55,930 nucleotides of DNA, taken from the NCBI GenBank assembly GCA_021775805.1, contig JAJFHD010000050.1, positions 1 to 55,930 on the forward strand, in the 5' to 3' direction. Below the pieces are notes generated by a model that saw only the letters and a program-made list of their open reading frames with translations, was not told the origin of the DNA and made no database searches. The translations under genes and the position numbers were made by a program. Shown here piece after piece: positions 16,790 through 24,994 of this stretch (positions are counted from its first letter, which is position 1; each line of letters opens with the position of its first letter). The DNA comes from Alphaproteobacteria bacterium (GTDB taxonomy: Bacteria > Pseudomonadota > Alphaproteobacteria > Rhizobiales > JAJFHC01).

Positions 16790-16804
16790 TTAAAATTCGC
16801 TTAA
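16790..16804. promoter_or_regulatory. TTAA-N7-TTAA, CtrA-consensus site
   Basis: TTAA (16790-16793), seven nt AATTCGC, and TTAA (16801-16804) exactly match the full CtrA binding consensus of alphaproteobacteria. It lies about 120 nt upstream of the IclR-family gene. A further TAAA half-site follows at the same 7-nt spacing. A chance match in AT-rich DNA is possible. Confidence 0.35.
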
Positions 16805-17017
16805 CCAGCAGTAAAGATCACTTTACCGGGTTAAAGTATGCAACTTTAGTCGTATAGCGCCAGATACGGCAGGCGACGCTGCGGCCGAAGGTGATCCCTA
16901 CGGTGTCCGAGCTGCACAATGTAATCGCCGTTAATATTCACGTTAAGCCGGCGGCGGGCACGGTCAACCGCACGCTGTAGTGAATGCCGGGAAAAGTCCA
17001 GATGCCGTCAACAGATC

Positions 17018-17812
17018 TCAGGCCGCGTCGGCCTTTCTCAGATAGGGTCTCATCCAGCCGAGGCTATCCAGTGTCAATCCCGACGGATTGTACTCACAGC
17101 CGATCCAGCCTTCATAACCTAACCGGTCAATGCGCGGCAGAATATAGTCGAAGTTGATCTCACCGGTACCCGGTTCGTGGCGGTCGGGAGCGTCGGCGAT
17201 CTGCATATGAGCAATTTTGCGCAGGTTGCTTTCGATTGTACGGCTCAGATCGCCTTCCATCGTCTGCATGTGGTACAGATCGTACTGCAGCCACAAGTTG
17301 GTCGATCCGGCTTCGTCCATCACCTCCAGCGCTTCCTTCGAGGTGTTCAGATAGAACTCAGGCACGTCTCTGTTGTTGATCGGTTCGATCAACAGTTTGA
17401 TGCCTTCCTTGCCGGTTTCCCGGGCTGCAAACCGAAGGTTGTCGATCAATGTGCGCCTGACCGTGTCGCCATCCATGCCCCACGGCACTTTGCCGACCAG
17501 ACAATTGAGCTGGGTGCAACCGACTTTTGCGGCATAGATCAAGGCTGTCTCAACCGAATCCTGGAATTCCCCGACCCGGTCCGGAAGGCATGCAATGCCT
17601 CGCTCGTCGGCATCCAGATCGCCAGCCGGCAGATTGAAGAGCACCAGCGAAAGATTGTTTTCGCCAAGCTCGTCCAAAACCTGTTCTGCGGTATGCTCGT
17701 AGGGAAACTGAACTTCGACACCTTCGAATCCGGCCGCCGCGGCGGCGGAGAATCTGTCGATGAAGTCAACTTCGTTAAAAAGCAGAGTCAGGTTCGCGCT
17801 GAAACGCGGCAT
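17018..17812 (-). CDS. hyi: Hydroxypyruvate isomerase
   Basis: A 264-residue TIM-barrel protein interconverting hydroxypyruvate and tartronate semialdehyde in glyoxylate metabolism. It starts MPRFSANLTLLFNEVDFIDR and contains LLIEPINNRDVPEFYLN (about 140-156; metal-ligand Glu), LQYDLYHMQ (about 177) and IGCEYNPSG near the end (second catalytic Glu). Length matches the family (about 258). GGGGAAA lies 8 nt before the ATG. The IclR-type regulator lies 345 nt downstream on the same strand. The upstream 259-nt spacer has an ACAATTGT palindrome at 17871-17878 that may be an operator. Confidence 0.9.
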   Translation of the reverse strand: MPRFSANLTLLFNEVDFIDRFSAAAAAGFEGVEVQFPYEHTAEQVLDELGENNLSLVLFNLPAGDLDADERGIACLPDRVGEFQDSVETALIYAAKVGCTQLNCLVGKVPWGMDGDTVRRTLIDNLRFAARETGKEGIKLLIEPINNRDVPEFYLNTSKEALEVMDEAGSTNLWLQYDLYHMQTMEGDLSRTIESNLRKIAHMQIADAPDRHEPGTGEINFDYILPRIDRLGYEGWIGCEYNPSGLTLDSLGWMRPYLRKADAA

Positions 17813-18071
17813 ATATGGTTTCCCCGTAAATCTTCATGCCCCGACTCGCCCCGAATCGGAAATATGTGTGACAATTGTACATTGAAACTGTGTTGCCATC
17901 ATCTGTTTAGAACACAATTTGGCCGAATATGTGACACGTGCGACATTCCGGCACCAGTACGAGAATTGGCATCCAAACGCCTGTCACTGTTCGCGGTAGT
18001 ATCCACTATAGGTCCTGTAGAACGGCTCCAAATCCTGCCATACAACAGAGAAACATGTTTGTTTTTAGTCC

Positions 18072-18884
18072 TTAGGGAACCCGGCCGGAAAACACCGTTG
18101 CCTCGAGCGGCATTGTTATGGGCTCCGGTCCCAGCCGGCTCCTGAATTCGTCAATGATGGCAGCGACCACATCATTCGGATCGACGCCGCCGCGCTGCTG
18201 GATTTCTTCGAGCAACGGATTGCCGAAAACCATTCCATAGGCGAATCCGGCCACGTCAGCCACGGCCTTGCGAAGCGGGATCGTGTGGTGCTCGACGTCA
18301 GTCCATCCGGCTTCCCGCAAGTCTGCCTTCACGGCCTCAGGATCGGCATAGGAAAACGGAACGCGGTAGAAGCCAGGCGGATCATCAGGGAAGAACCGTG
18401 CCGTCGCGTCGTGGGCGATCTCGGAAAACGGATTGGCCGCCATCGTGCCCCATGTGTTGAACAGATAACGGCCGCCGGGCCGCAGGACCCGCGCCGCCTC
18501 GCGGTAGGAGGCCACCTTGTCGGGGAAAAACATCACACCGAACTGGCAGACGATCAGATCGAATTCGGAATCTGCGAACGGCAACGCCATGGCATCGGCC
18601 GGTTTGAATTCGACGGCCTCGCCATCGTCGAATTTGGCGCGTGCCACCTCCAGCATCGGTGGGTTGAGGTCGGTGACGACCAGCCCGGCCTCGGAGGCAA
18701 GGGCATCGCGCAGCTTGCGGCTCACGATACCCGTACCCCCAGCAAGTTCCAGCACCCTGCCTGGCATCACGGCGGCGGCGCGGCGCGCGAGATCCTCTGC
18801 GTAATCGTGGAAGATGTTCGGGCCTAGCCCCTTGTCATAGTTCTCCGGCACGCTGCCGGTGAAATTGCTGGCCGTGTCAGTCAA
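18072..18884 (-). CDS. Class I SAM-dependent methyltransferase
   Basis: A 270-residue methyltransferase with motif I VLELAGGTGIVSRKL (about residue 45), motif II VVTDLNPPMLEVARAK, and a DAMALPFADSEFDLIVCQFG stretch (about 98-117). This is typical of the UbiE/MenG-like methyltransferase-11 group; substrate unknown. The TTG start was chosen because GGAGG lies 8 nt upstream; a GTG 15 nt further upstream overlaps that ribosome binding site. It is the last of two co-directional genes with the cupin dioxygenase upstream (52 nt). Confidence 0.8.
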   Translation of the reverse strand: MTDTASNFTGSVPENYDKGLGPNIFHDYAEDLARRAAAVMPGRVLELAGGTGIVSRKLRDALASEAGLVVTDLNPPMLEVARAKFDDGEAVEFKPADAMALPFADSEFDLIVCQFGVMFFPDKVASYREAARVLRPGGRYLFNTWGTMAANPFSEIAHDATARFFPDDPPGFYRVPFSYADPEAVKADLREAGWTDVEHHTIPLRKAVADVAGFAYGMVFGNPLLEEIQQRGGVDPNDVVAAIIDEFRSRLGPEPITMPLEATVFSGRVP

Positions 18885-18936
18885 TAGAATATCCTCCACC
18901 TCGGGTTGCCCGTTTCGGGATTTGCCATATCAATCT

Positions 18937-19473
18937 CTATGTGTCGGAGAACATTGCCTTCACCCGCTCTATATCCAGCGGCTCTTCGGACAAGCGCTCC
19001 GGATCCCACTCACTTCTTTCAGCTTCAAAGAAATCGCCACCGTACACATGCAGGGCGCCGGTCAGTTTGGGAATCGGATTGGTGACCGAATGAATGATGT
19101 TGGCGCCCAGAGGAGAGTAGTCGCCGGTGCCCAGATTGCGTGCTCCGGCGGCTTCAATCCGGCCGTCGGGATCGTCCTCGATCCTGCGCCAGAAAATGTT
19201 GTCCTCCCGGCCTCCGTAAATGCCGATCACAGCCCACATCCGGTGATCGTGCGGTTGCACGGTCATCGAGGGTTTCCAAACGAGGTTGAGAATCGTCAGA
19301 TCCGGGGACATGTAGATCGGTGTCAGACCCGGTTCGGTCGGCGTACCGAGCGCCTGCTCAACGGCACCAGGATCGTCCATGGCCCGGCCCATAATTTCGG
19401 CGACGGCTTTGTGGTCGGAGCCACCAGTGACTGCCTCGCGGCAATCCGCGACGAAATGATCAATGTTCCACAT
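18937..19473 (-). CDS. Cysteine-dioxygenase-like cupin protein
   Basis: A 178-residue single-domain cupin. Residues 71-90 contain QPHDHRMWAVIGIYGGRE, whose HDH pair plus a later His (NIIHSVTNP, about 125) would bind iron as in thiol dioxygenases. Length is close to bacterial cysteine/3-mercaptopropionate dioxygenases (about 190-200), but the thiol substrate is not determined by these motifs. AGGGAGA precedes the ATG. The small SAM methyltransferase follows. Confidence 0.75.
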   Translation of the reverse strand: MWNIDHFVADCREAVTGGSDHKAVAEIMGRAMDDPGAVEQALGTPTEPGLTPIYMSPDLTILNLVWKPSMTVQPHDHRMWAVIGIYGGREDNIFWRRIEDDPDGRIEAAGARNLGTGDYSPLGANIIHSVTNPIPKLTGALHVYGGDFFEAERSEWDPERLSEEPLDIERVKAMFSDT

Positions 19474-19599
19474 TGCATGCTCTCCCTATGCAATTTCCAC
19501 TTGGTCGGTATGCAGACTAGAACACCGGCAGGCCAAATGGCAATTTCACCTTTCGCTAAGCACCGGCAGCACAAGCGAAGGGCATTGCAAGTGCGCGGC

Positions 19600-20604
19600 C
19601 TAGTTTTCCTGTGATGTCAGCTTCTCCAGGTCCCTGACCTCTTCTCTGGAAGGCAAAGGTTGTTTGTTGTTGGTGATCCAGGCGGCGATGTCCCGCCAGA
19701 CGCGCTTTCGCTGGCGGTCGCGCAACAGCATGTGCCAGCCGTTCTTGTAATATACAAACTTCTTGGGTGCCGAGATTTGTTGGACGACCTCAAACGTCGG
19801 TTGCCTGGGGACCAGTTCATCGTTTTGCCCGTAGACATACAGCACCGGTGTCGATAGTGAGGCGGACGCTTCGTAGGCCTCGTCCATGAGGGTCACAAGT
19901 CCGTACACGGAATCGATCCGCGTGTCCTTGATGACGAGAGGGTCGCGGCCCAGGGCCCGCAACATGTCGATGTTGTCGGATGCCTGTATGCCGAGCCCCT
20001 CACCCGTGGCCGACATGAAGGGCACGGTGTGTGCGGCAAGCCAAAGTGCTGACTTGTAAAATGGATTCATGGCCCGCCAGCCCCATACCGCCGGAGCCGA
20101 CAGGATCACTCCCCGCACAGCCTTGAGCGGTGCCCGCCCGAGCGTCTTCATGGCGACCGCGCCGCCCATGCTCAGTCCGAGAATGAAAATCGGCACACCG
20201 GGATGACGGTGGCGGACAAGGTCGACGGCGGTCGCAAGGTCGCTGGCCATGACATCAGAGCCCGGCCACAGCCCGCGCTGCTGTGTTTCGCCAAAACCGC
20301 GCTGATCATAGGCATAGGTCGAGATACCGCGCTGCCTGAACCAGGCGCCAGGCTCTGCGAACGCGTTCGAATAGTCGTTAAAACCGTGTAATGCGACAAT
20401 CGCGGCTGAGGTGTGCCGGGCCTGCCAGACCCGCAAAGGCAGACGCGCACCGTCTGACATGACGATCGTGTTCTTGTTGATTTTCGGCGTGACGTCCCGA
20501 TCGGCAAACGACTGCAAAGCCGGGGCACAACCGGCCACAATCAGATACAGGGCTACAGCCAGAATCCGAAGCGAAAGCCTCTGCGCCTTTGCGTCATCGG
20601 ACAA
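19600..20604 (-). CDS. Lipoprotein alpha/beta hydrolase (monoacylglycerol lipase/lysophospholipase-like)
   Basis: A 334-residue serine hydrolase. An N-terminal lipoprotein signal (LSLRILAVALYLIVAGC, lipobox VAGC) anchors it. The nucleophile elbow is GLSMGGAVA and the oxyanion region VALHGFNDYSNAF; the remaining triad is likely Asp in VYGQNDELVP and His in KNGWHMLL. The TTG start was chosen because GGGGAGG lies 9 nt upstream; an ATG 36 nt further upstream is an alternative. It overlaps the end of the uracil-DNA glycosylase gene by 11 nt. Substrate probably membrane glycerides or lysolipids. Confidence 0.82.
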   Translation of the reverse strand: MSDDAKAQRLSLRILAVALYLIVAGCAPALQSFADRDVTPKINKNTIVMSDGARLPLRVWQARHTSAAIVALHGFNDYSNAFAEPGAWFRQRGISTYAYDQRGFGETQQRGLWPGSDVMASDLATAVDLVRHRHPGVPIFILGLSMGGAVAMKTLGRAPLKAVRGVILSAPAVWGWRAMNPFYKSALWLAAHTVPFMSATGEGLGIQASDNIDMLRALGRDPLVIKDTRIDSVYGLVTLMDEAYEASASLSTPVLYVYGQNDELVPRQPTFEVVQQISAPKKFVYYKNGWHMLLRDRQRKRVWRDIAAWITNNKQPLPSREEVRDLEKLTSQEN

Positions 20605-21214
20605 GACGGCCGACCTCCCCGCGCAGATAAGGCAGAACATCACCTTCGAACCACGGGTTTTTCCGCAGCCAGCTGTTGTTGCGCCAGGACGGATGGGGCA
20701 ATGGCAGAACCGCGGGATGGGTCTGCGCGGTTGTAAATTCACGCCAGGCCTGCACGGTCTGTGTCAGCGTCTTGCGACGCAAAGCGCCCAGATGCCAGGC
20801 CTGGGCATACATGCCAATCACCAGAACAAGCTCGATGTTCGGCAGTTGCTCGAACACCCGCGCACGCCAGTGTGGCGCGCATTCCTTGCGCGGCGGCAGG
20901 TCGCCACCCTTGTGGTCCAGTCCCGGGAAACAGAAACCCATGGGAACGATGGCCAGCCGCTTTTCGTCATAAAAGGTCTCGCGGCCGATGCCCATCCAGT
21001 CGCGAAGCCGATCGCCGCTGGGATCATTGAAAGGTATGCCGGTGTTGTGTACGCGAACGCCCGGCGCCTGACCGGCGATCGCCAGACGGGCCACAGCGGC
21101 CGCCTGTACGACAGGCCGTGGTTCGTGGGGAAGACAGTTTCCCAGCGGTTCCTCAACACACAGCCTGCAGAGGCGGATGTCCTGCAGCAGTTCTTTCAAG
21201 GGATCGCCGGCCAT
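20594..21214 (-). CDS. Uracil-DNA glycosylase superfamily protein
   Basis: A 206-residue protein. An N-terminal Cys pair (RLCRLC) is followed by the glycosylase motif GQAPGVRVHNTGIPFNDPSG (about 48-67) and a C-terminal LPHPSWRNNSW motif, the HPS loop of family 4/5-like glycosylases. The Cys spacing suggests a possible Fe-S cluster, though the usual four-Cys set is not complete by eye. It would remove uracil or a damaged base from DNA, though the closest group may have a different substrate. The upstream MBL gene ends 37 nt before it. Confidence 0.8.
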   Translation of the reverse strand: MAGDPLKELLQDIRLCRLCVEEPLGNCLPHEPRPVVQAAAVARLAIAGQAPGVRVHNTGIPFNDPSGDRLRDWMGIGRETFYDEKRLAIVPMGFCFPGLDHKGGDLPPRKECAPHWRARVFEQLPNIELVLVIGMYAQAWHLGALRRKTLTQTVQAWREFTTAQTHPAVLPLPHPSWRNNSWLRKNPWFEGDVLPYLRGEVGRLVR

Positions 21215-21251
21215 GGGATTTACGCACGCCTCACAGTCGAAAATGATGTAG

Positions 21252-21986
21252 TCAAAAATCTACCACCAGACCGTCATGTGCGGTTTCGATCACGCAATGG
21301 TCCAGGGCATCCAGCATCTCCGGACCCATGTGGGTCAATATCAACCGCTTTGCACCGAAGCTGTCAGCATGTTCGACAATGCTATTGTAGTCGAGATGAT
21401 AGCGGGTCACTTTATCGTAAGTCGACGACTCACAGACAAACAGGTCGGCATCGCGGGCAACTGTCTCAAGGCCGTCAAGCCGTCCGGTATCGCCGGAATA
21501 GGCCAGTGTCCGGCCATCGGTCTCGATTCTCAGAGCAAGAGACGGCGCGCCCGACGGATGCAGTGTTTCAATCGGTGTGACGGATTTTCCGTCGATATCC
21601 GTGCGCACCCCTGGTGAGAGCTCCACCCAGGAGATATCGAATTTGCGATCAATCGACGCCGAGCCCGGGAAGAGCGCGTCCGCGGTCGTCATCAACCGGT
21701 CCTGGAGACCGACCGGCCCGGCGAGGGTAATTGGTGCGGTTCGCCGGCTGATGAGCTGGGCATCGAGCAGGAAAAACGGCAATCCGCCAAAATGATCACC
21801 GTGCAGGTGGCTGACAAAAATCGTCGATACATTGTCGAGGTCGAGACCACGCTGGCGCACGGCCACCATCGACGTCGCGCCAAAGTCGATCAGAAATTGC
21901 TGGTCTGACGTTTCCACATGAAAACAGGTCTGAAACCGCCCACCGCTGCCAAAGGCATCGCCGCAACCGACAAACGTGAATTTCAT
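21252..21986 (-). CDS. MBL-fold metal-dependent hydrolase (RNase Z-like)
   Basis: A 244-residue beta-lactamase-fold hydrolase. It carries the HLHGDHFGG zinc motif (about residues 55-63), a GDTGRLDG segment (about 165), and THMGPEM near the C-terminus (third metal His). It resembles RNase Z/arylsulfatase-like short MBL proteins. The start was placed at MKFTFVGCGDAFGSGGRF; the frame is open far upstream but only by chance, overlapping the GST gene. It lies 14 nt downstream of the GST gene, suggesting a common transcript. Confidence 0.87.
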   Translation of the reverse strand: MKFTFVGCGDAFGSGGRFQTCFHVETSDQQFLIDFGATSMVAVRQRGLDLDNVSTIFVSHLHGDHFGGLPFFLLDAQLISRRTAPITLAGPVGLQDRLMTTADALFPGSASIDRKFDISWVELSPGVRTDIDGKSVTPIETLHPSGAPSLALRIETDGRTLAYSGDTGRLDGLETVARDADLFVCESSTYDKVTRYHLDYNSIVEHADSFGAKRLILTHMGPEMLDALDHCVIETAHDGLVVDF

Positions 21987-22000
21987 TGTGCAAAACCCCG

Positions 22001-22612
22001 TCAGGCCGCGGCACTCGCCCGGCTCGAAACATCTGTGTACCACCGTTTGAACTGTGTCACTTCTTCGGGGATGTCGATACGGGCGAACCGCGCAAAATCC
22101 ACGGCACAAAGCGCGGTAATGTCCGCAATCGTGAAGTCGTCGCCGGCAATGAACGCACGGGTTGCCAATTCCCGGTCGAGCCACCTGACGGCGTCCAGTG
22201 CCTTGTCCCGGTTGGCCTCCCCCCATTCGGCAACCTGCGGTTTTTCGAGGACTGCCAGTCTGGGGTGCAGATGACGCAGACAATGGGCAACCGGGTAAAG
22301 GAGGTGAAACTCCACATGCCGCTGCCACATCTCTACCTTGGCACGGTCAATCGTGCCCTTGCCCATCAACACCGGATCCGGATGCGTCTCCTCAAGATAC
22401 CGGCAGATCGCCACGGTTTCCGCTATGGCTGTGCCATCGTCCAGCTGCAGGACCGGCACCTTCTGAAGCGGGTTTATCGCGGTGAAAGCTTCGGTGCGAT
22501 GCTCCTCCTTCATGACATCAATGTCGATGGTGGGAATTTGAAGTCCCTTTTCCGCAATGAAAATACGCACTCTGCGAGGGTTCGGGGCGTTGCGGTCGTT
22601 GTACAATTTCAT
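22001..22612 (-). CDS. Glutathione S-transferase family protein
   Basis: A 203-residue cytosolic GST. The N-terminal thioredoxin-like domain (about 1-80) has the GSH-binding loop KVPVLQLDDG and the TAIAETVAICRYLEE helix. The C-terminal helical domain contains FIAGDDFTIADITALCAVDFAR (about 150-170). The usual catalytic Ser/Tyr/Cys near residue 10 is not obvious (NDRNAPNPRRVRI), so activity may be low or non-classical. Reaction and substrate unknown. It is the first of a short leftward unit with the MBL hydrolase. Confidence 0.88.
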   Translation of the reverse strand: MKLYNDRNAPNPRRVRIFIAEKGLQIPTIDIDVMKEEHRTEAFTAINPLQKVPVLQLDDGTAIAETVAICRYLEETHPDPVLMGKGTIDRAKVEMWQRHVEFHLLYPVAHCLRHLHPRLAVLEKPQVAEWGEANRDKALDAVRWLDRELATRAFIAGDDFTIADITALCAVDFARFARIDIPEEVTQFKRWYTDVSSRASAAA

Positions 22613-22762
22613 GCTGCAATGACTCCAGGCGGCTTCCTATTGACGGTCGTTACGTAGCGGAGTGCGCAGGACGAGGCAAGCGGGCTTGACCCGCCGGGGG
22701 ACCTTGGGTCAAAAGAGCCTGGGCCAAACGGCTGTATGCAGGAAAATCCGAAAGGGACACGA

Positions 22763-23662
22763 ATGCCAATTCGCTTTGACGGCAAGGTTGCCATTGTTAC
22801 CGGAGCCGGGGGCGGCCTCGGGCGCGCCCATGCCCTTGAGTTTGCGCGTCGTGGCGCCAGTGTCGTGGTCAATGATCTTGGCGGGACCGTAGACGGTTCG
22901 GGCGGGTCTTCAGACGCAGCGCTTGCGGTTGTCGCCGAAATTGAAGCTGTCGGCGGCCGCGCCATGGCCAATGGAGCCAGCGTCACGGATGATAACGCTG
23001 TCGCCGCCATGGTCGAAGACGTCATGTCCCGGTTCGGGCGGATCGACATCCTGGTCAACAACGCCGGCATTCTGCGCGACAAGAGTTTCGTGAAAATGCC
23101 GATGGAAGATTTCGAAGCGGTTCTGAACGTTCACCTGACCGGTACCGTAAAAGCCACGAAGGCTGTCTGGCCGGTCATGCGCGAACAGGCATTCGGGCGG
23201 GTCGTCGTCACGACCTCGTCCAGCGGCCTGTACGGGAATTTCGGACAGTCCAACTACGGGGCCGCGAAAATGGGCGTCGTCGGGCTGATCAACACGTTGA
23301 AGCTGGAGGGCCAGAAATACAACATCCATTGCAATGGGGTTTCACCGGTAGCCTATACCAGAATGACGTCGGATCTGTTTCCACCGGAGGCCGAAAATCT
23401 CATGACCCCGGAGCGGGTGACACCGGCGGTGATCTATCTCGCCTCCAGCGATGCCCCGACCGGCGTCATACTGGCGGCGGGGGCTGGAAGTTTCGCAAAG
23501 GTTGAAATCGTGGAAAGCCGCGGTGCCTATCTCGGTGAAAGCCCGAGCGCGGAATTGATTGCCGACAACTGGGACAAGATTGCAGACATGGGACGGGCAA
23601 AGGCCCTTTTCACCGGCGGCGAACAGACCGGAAAGTTTTTTGAAATGGCCGCCAAGGGATAG
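22763..23662 (+). CDS. Short-chain dehydrogenase of the MFE-2 type ((3R)-hydroxyacyl-CoA dehydrogenase-like)
   Basis: A 299-residue SDR with the NAD(P)-binding TGAGGGLGRAHALEFARRGA motif (about residues 12-31), an NNAG motif (about 93-96), and catalytic Ser and Tyr-Lys in TTSSSGLYGNFGQSNYGAAK. The GGTVDGSG loop and the C-terminal extension resemble the dehydrogenase domain of peroxisomal multifunctional enzyme 2, suggesting beta-oxidation-type substrates. Start at the ATG with AAAGGGA upstream rather than nine codons earlier. It is a single gene flanked by a divergent GST and a convergent methyltransferase. Confidence 0.88.
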   Translation: MPIRFDGKVAIVTGAGGGLGRAHALEFARRGASVVVNDLGGTVDGSGGSSDAALAVVAEIEAVGGRAMANGASVTDDNAVAAMVEDVMSRFGRIDILVNNAGILRDKSFVKMPMEDFEAVLNVHLTGTVKATKAVWPVMREQAFGRVVVTTSSSGLYGNFGQSNYGAAKMGVVGLINTLKLEGQKYNIHCNGVSPVAYTRMTSDLFPPEAENLMTPERVTPAVIYLASSDAPTGVILAAGAGSFAKVEIVESRGAYLGESPSAELIADNWDKIADMGRAKALFTGGEQTGKFFEMAAKG

Positions 23663-23719
23663 CGAAAAGGTTTTGGTGCCCTGACAGTCTGGCTTGGCGA
23701 CCTCAAATCATGTGCGGTT

Positions 23720-24685
23720 TCACGTCAATCTGGTTGCGTTGATGCGCAAGAGTCTTACATCGCCGGAGCGCAAGGCCTTGATCCGGCTTTGCCAGATTTC
23801 ACCTTCCGCCAGAACACTGTTTACAAGCTCACGATCGAGGGATCCGCCTTCCATGTTGGATAGCATGCGGCGCCAGGCGGCATTCACCTCGGCAATCATC
23901 ACCTTCGAAAGATCAACCACCGAACTCGCCTTCAACCCGGCCTCGGTCATTCTTTCACTGTACTTTTCCAGCGTCCAGGGATGGATCTCTTCCAGTTCCT
24001 TCGTTCGCCAGTTTGCGACATCAGGGTTGTTTTCGGCATCCTTCGAGATCACGTAGTCGGAAATCAGCAACTGTCCGCCGGTCTTCAGGCTCCGCATGCT
24101 TTGTTCGATCGCCCGCCTCTTGAAGCGTGTGGCAAACAAGCGTTCCCGGCTGAAAATAAGGTGGTAGCGCCATTCAGGCAGATCCAGTTCGTGAAAGTCT
24201 ACGGACTGATAGTCTATCTGCTTACCGGATGGCGCCGACGCAACAAGCCGCCGGCCCTTTTCCGCAAGTGTCGGATTTGGCTCAAGAGCATCGACCCAGG
24301 CACCGGTCTCACGGACAAGCATGGCTGCCGTGCCACCCAGGCCGGATGTCAGGTCGAGGACGGATTTTTTGGCGGTGACCCGGGCGGGCGCCATTACAAG
24401 GTGGGAAAACTTCCGCGTACCGGGATTAATGAACCCCTGGCCCCAAATCGACTCGGCAATTCTCGTTCGGACATCGGACCAGTTTTCAAACCGATCGCGA
24501 ATACTTTGGTCAAACGACAACTCCATGGCCGGGTCGTCAACGACCGATGCCGACGGTGTGTCCACACCATCCCACCACGCATTCAGCCTTCTGCTGACAC
24601 GAACGTATCCGTCCGGCTCGCGCGCGATGGCTTGGCCGGTCGTCGGCGTTTTGACAGCCGTTAATGTTTTCTCGTCTACTGTCAT
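23720..24685 (-). CDS. SAM-dependent methyltransferase-like protein
   Basis: A 321-residue protein with a class I methyltransferase core. VLDLTSGLGGTAAMLVRE (about 110-127) is motif I, followed by DALEPNPTLAEKGRRL and GGQLLISDYVI. An N-terminal segment of about 95 residues precedes it and a helical C-terminal region of about 80 residues ends it. Substrate unknown. Start at the ATG (MTVDEKTL) with GAAGG 9 nt upstream; an in-frame ATG seven codons earlier lacks an RBS. It is divergent from the histidine kinase across 309 nt. Confidence 0.75.
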   Translation of the reverse strand: MTVDEKTLTAVKTPTTGQAIAREPDGYVRVSRRLNAWWDGVDTPSASVVDDPAMELSFDQSIRDRFENWSDVRTRIAESIWGQGFINPGTRKFSHLVMAPARVTAKKSVLDLTSGLGGTAAMLVRETGAWVDALEPNPTLAEKGRRLVASAPSGKQIDYQSVDFHELDLPEWRYHLIFSRERLFATRFKRRAIEQSMRSLKTGGQLLISDYVISKDAENNPDVANWRTKELEEIHPWTLEKYSERMTEAGLKASSVVDLSKVMIAEVNAAWRRMLSNMEGGSLDRELVNSVLAEGEIWQSRIKALRSGDVRLLRINATRLT

Positions 24686-24994
24686 CGAACAATACCTTCG
24701 CGTCAATACTTATCAGAAACGCATTAAAATTTGCTTTACACAAACGTTTACATTTTTACATTCTTCCACAACATGTTTTTACACCCCACAACTTGAAATA
24801 ACTCTTTGTTTTCAACTTCAATCTGTGGTTGAGACTCATAGAGCCGAACTCCCGCGTACGGCCATGGTTCGTTAACCAGTCTTCCCAAACCGATCTTAAG
24901 ACTTGTCGGTCATAATCGCCGGACAACAAAAATCCCCGGAACAATCCGGGATCCGGTGACGCACCAGCATCACCACTCCTACAGGGACCAAGCG
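24686..24994. promoter_or_regulatory. AT-rich divergent promoter region before the histidine kinase
   Basis: 309 nt without a gene. The left half is very AT-rich (about 24710-24830) and probably holds the methyltransferase promoter. The right end has a 6-bp hairpin CCCGGA-ACAA-TCCGGG at 24935-24950 in the likely 5' leader of the kinase mRNA. TTAA tetramers occur, but not at CtrA spacing. Confidence 0.45.

Larger units (their letters stand above)
16673..17017. promoter_or_regulatory. Regulatory spacer between hyi and the iclR gene
   Basis: 345 nt without a supported gene. The part nearest the regulator is AT-rich and holds a perfect 10-bp palindrome and a CtrA-like site (both listed separately). 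It probably contains the iclR promoter firing leftward. No clear terminator hairpin for hyi was found. Confidence 0.45.
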
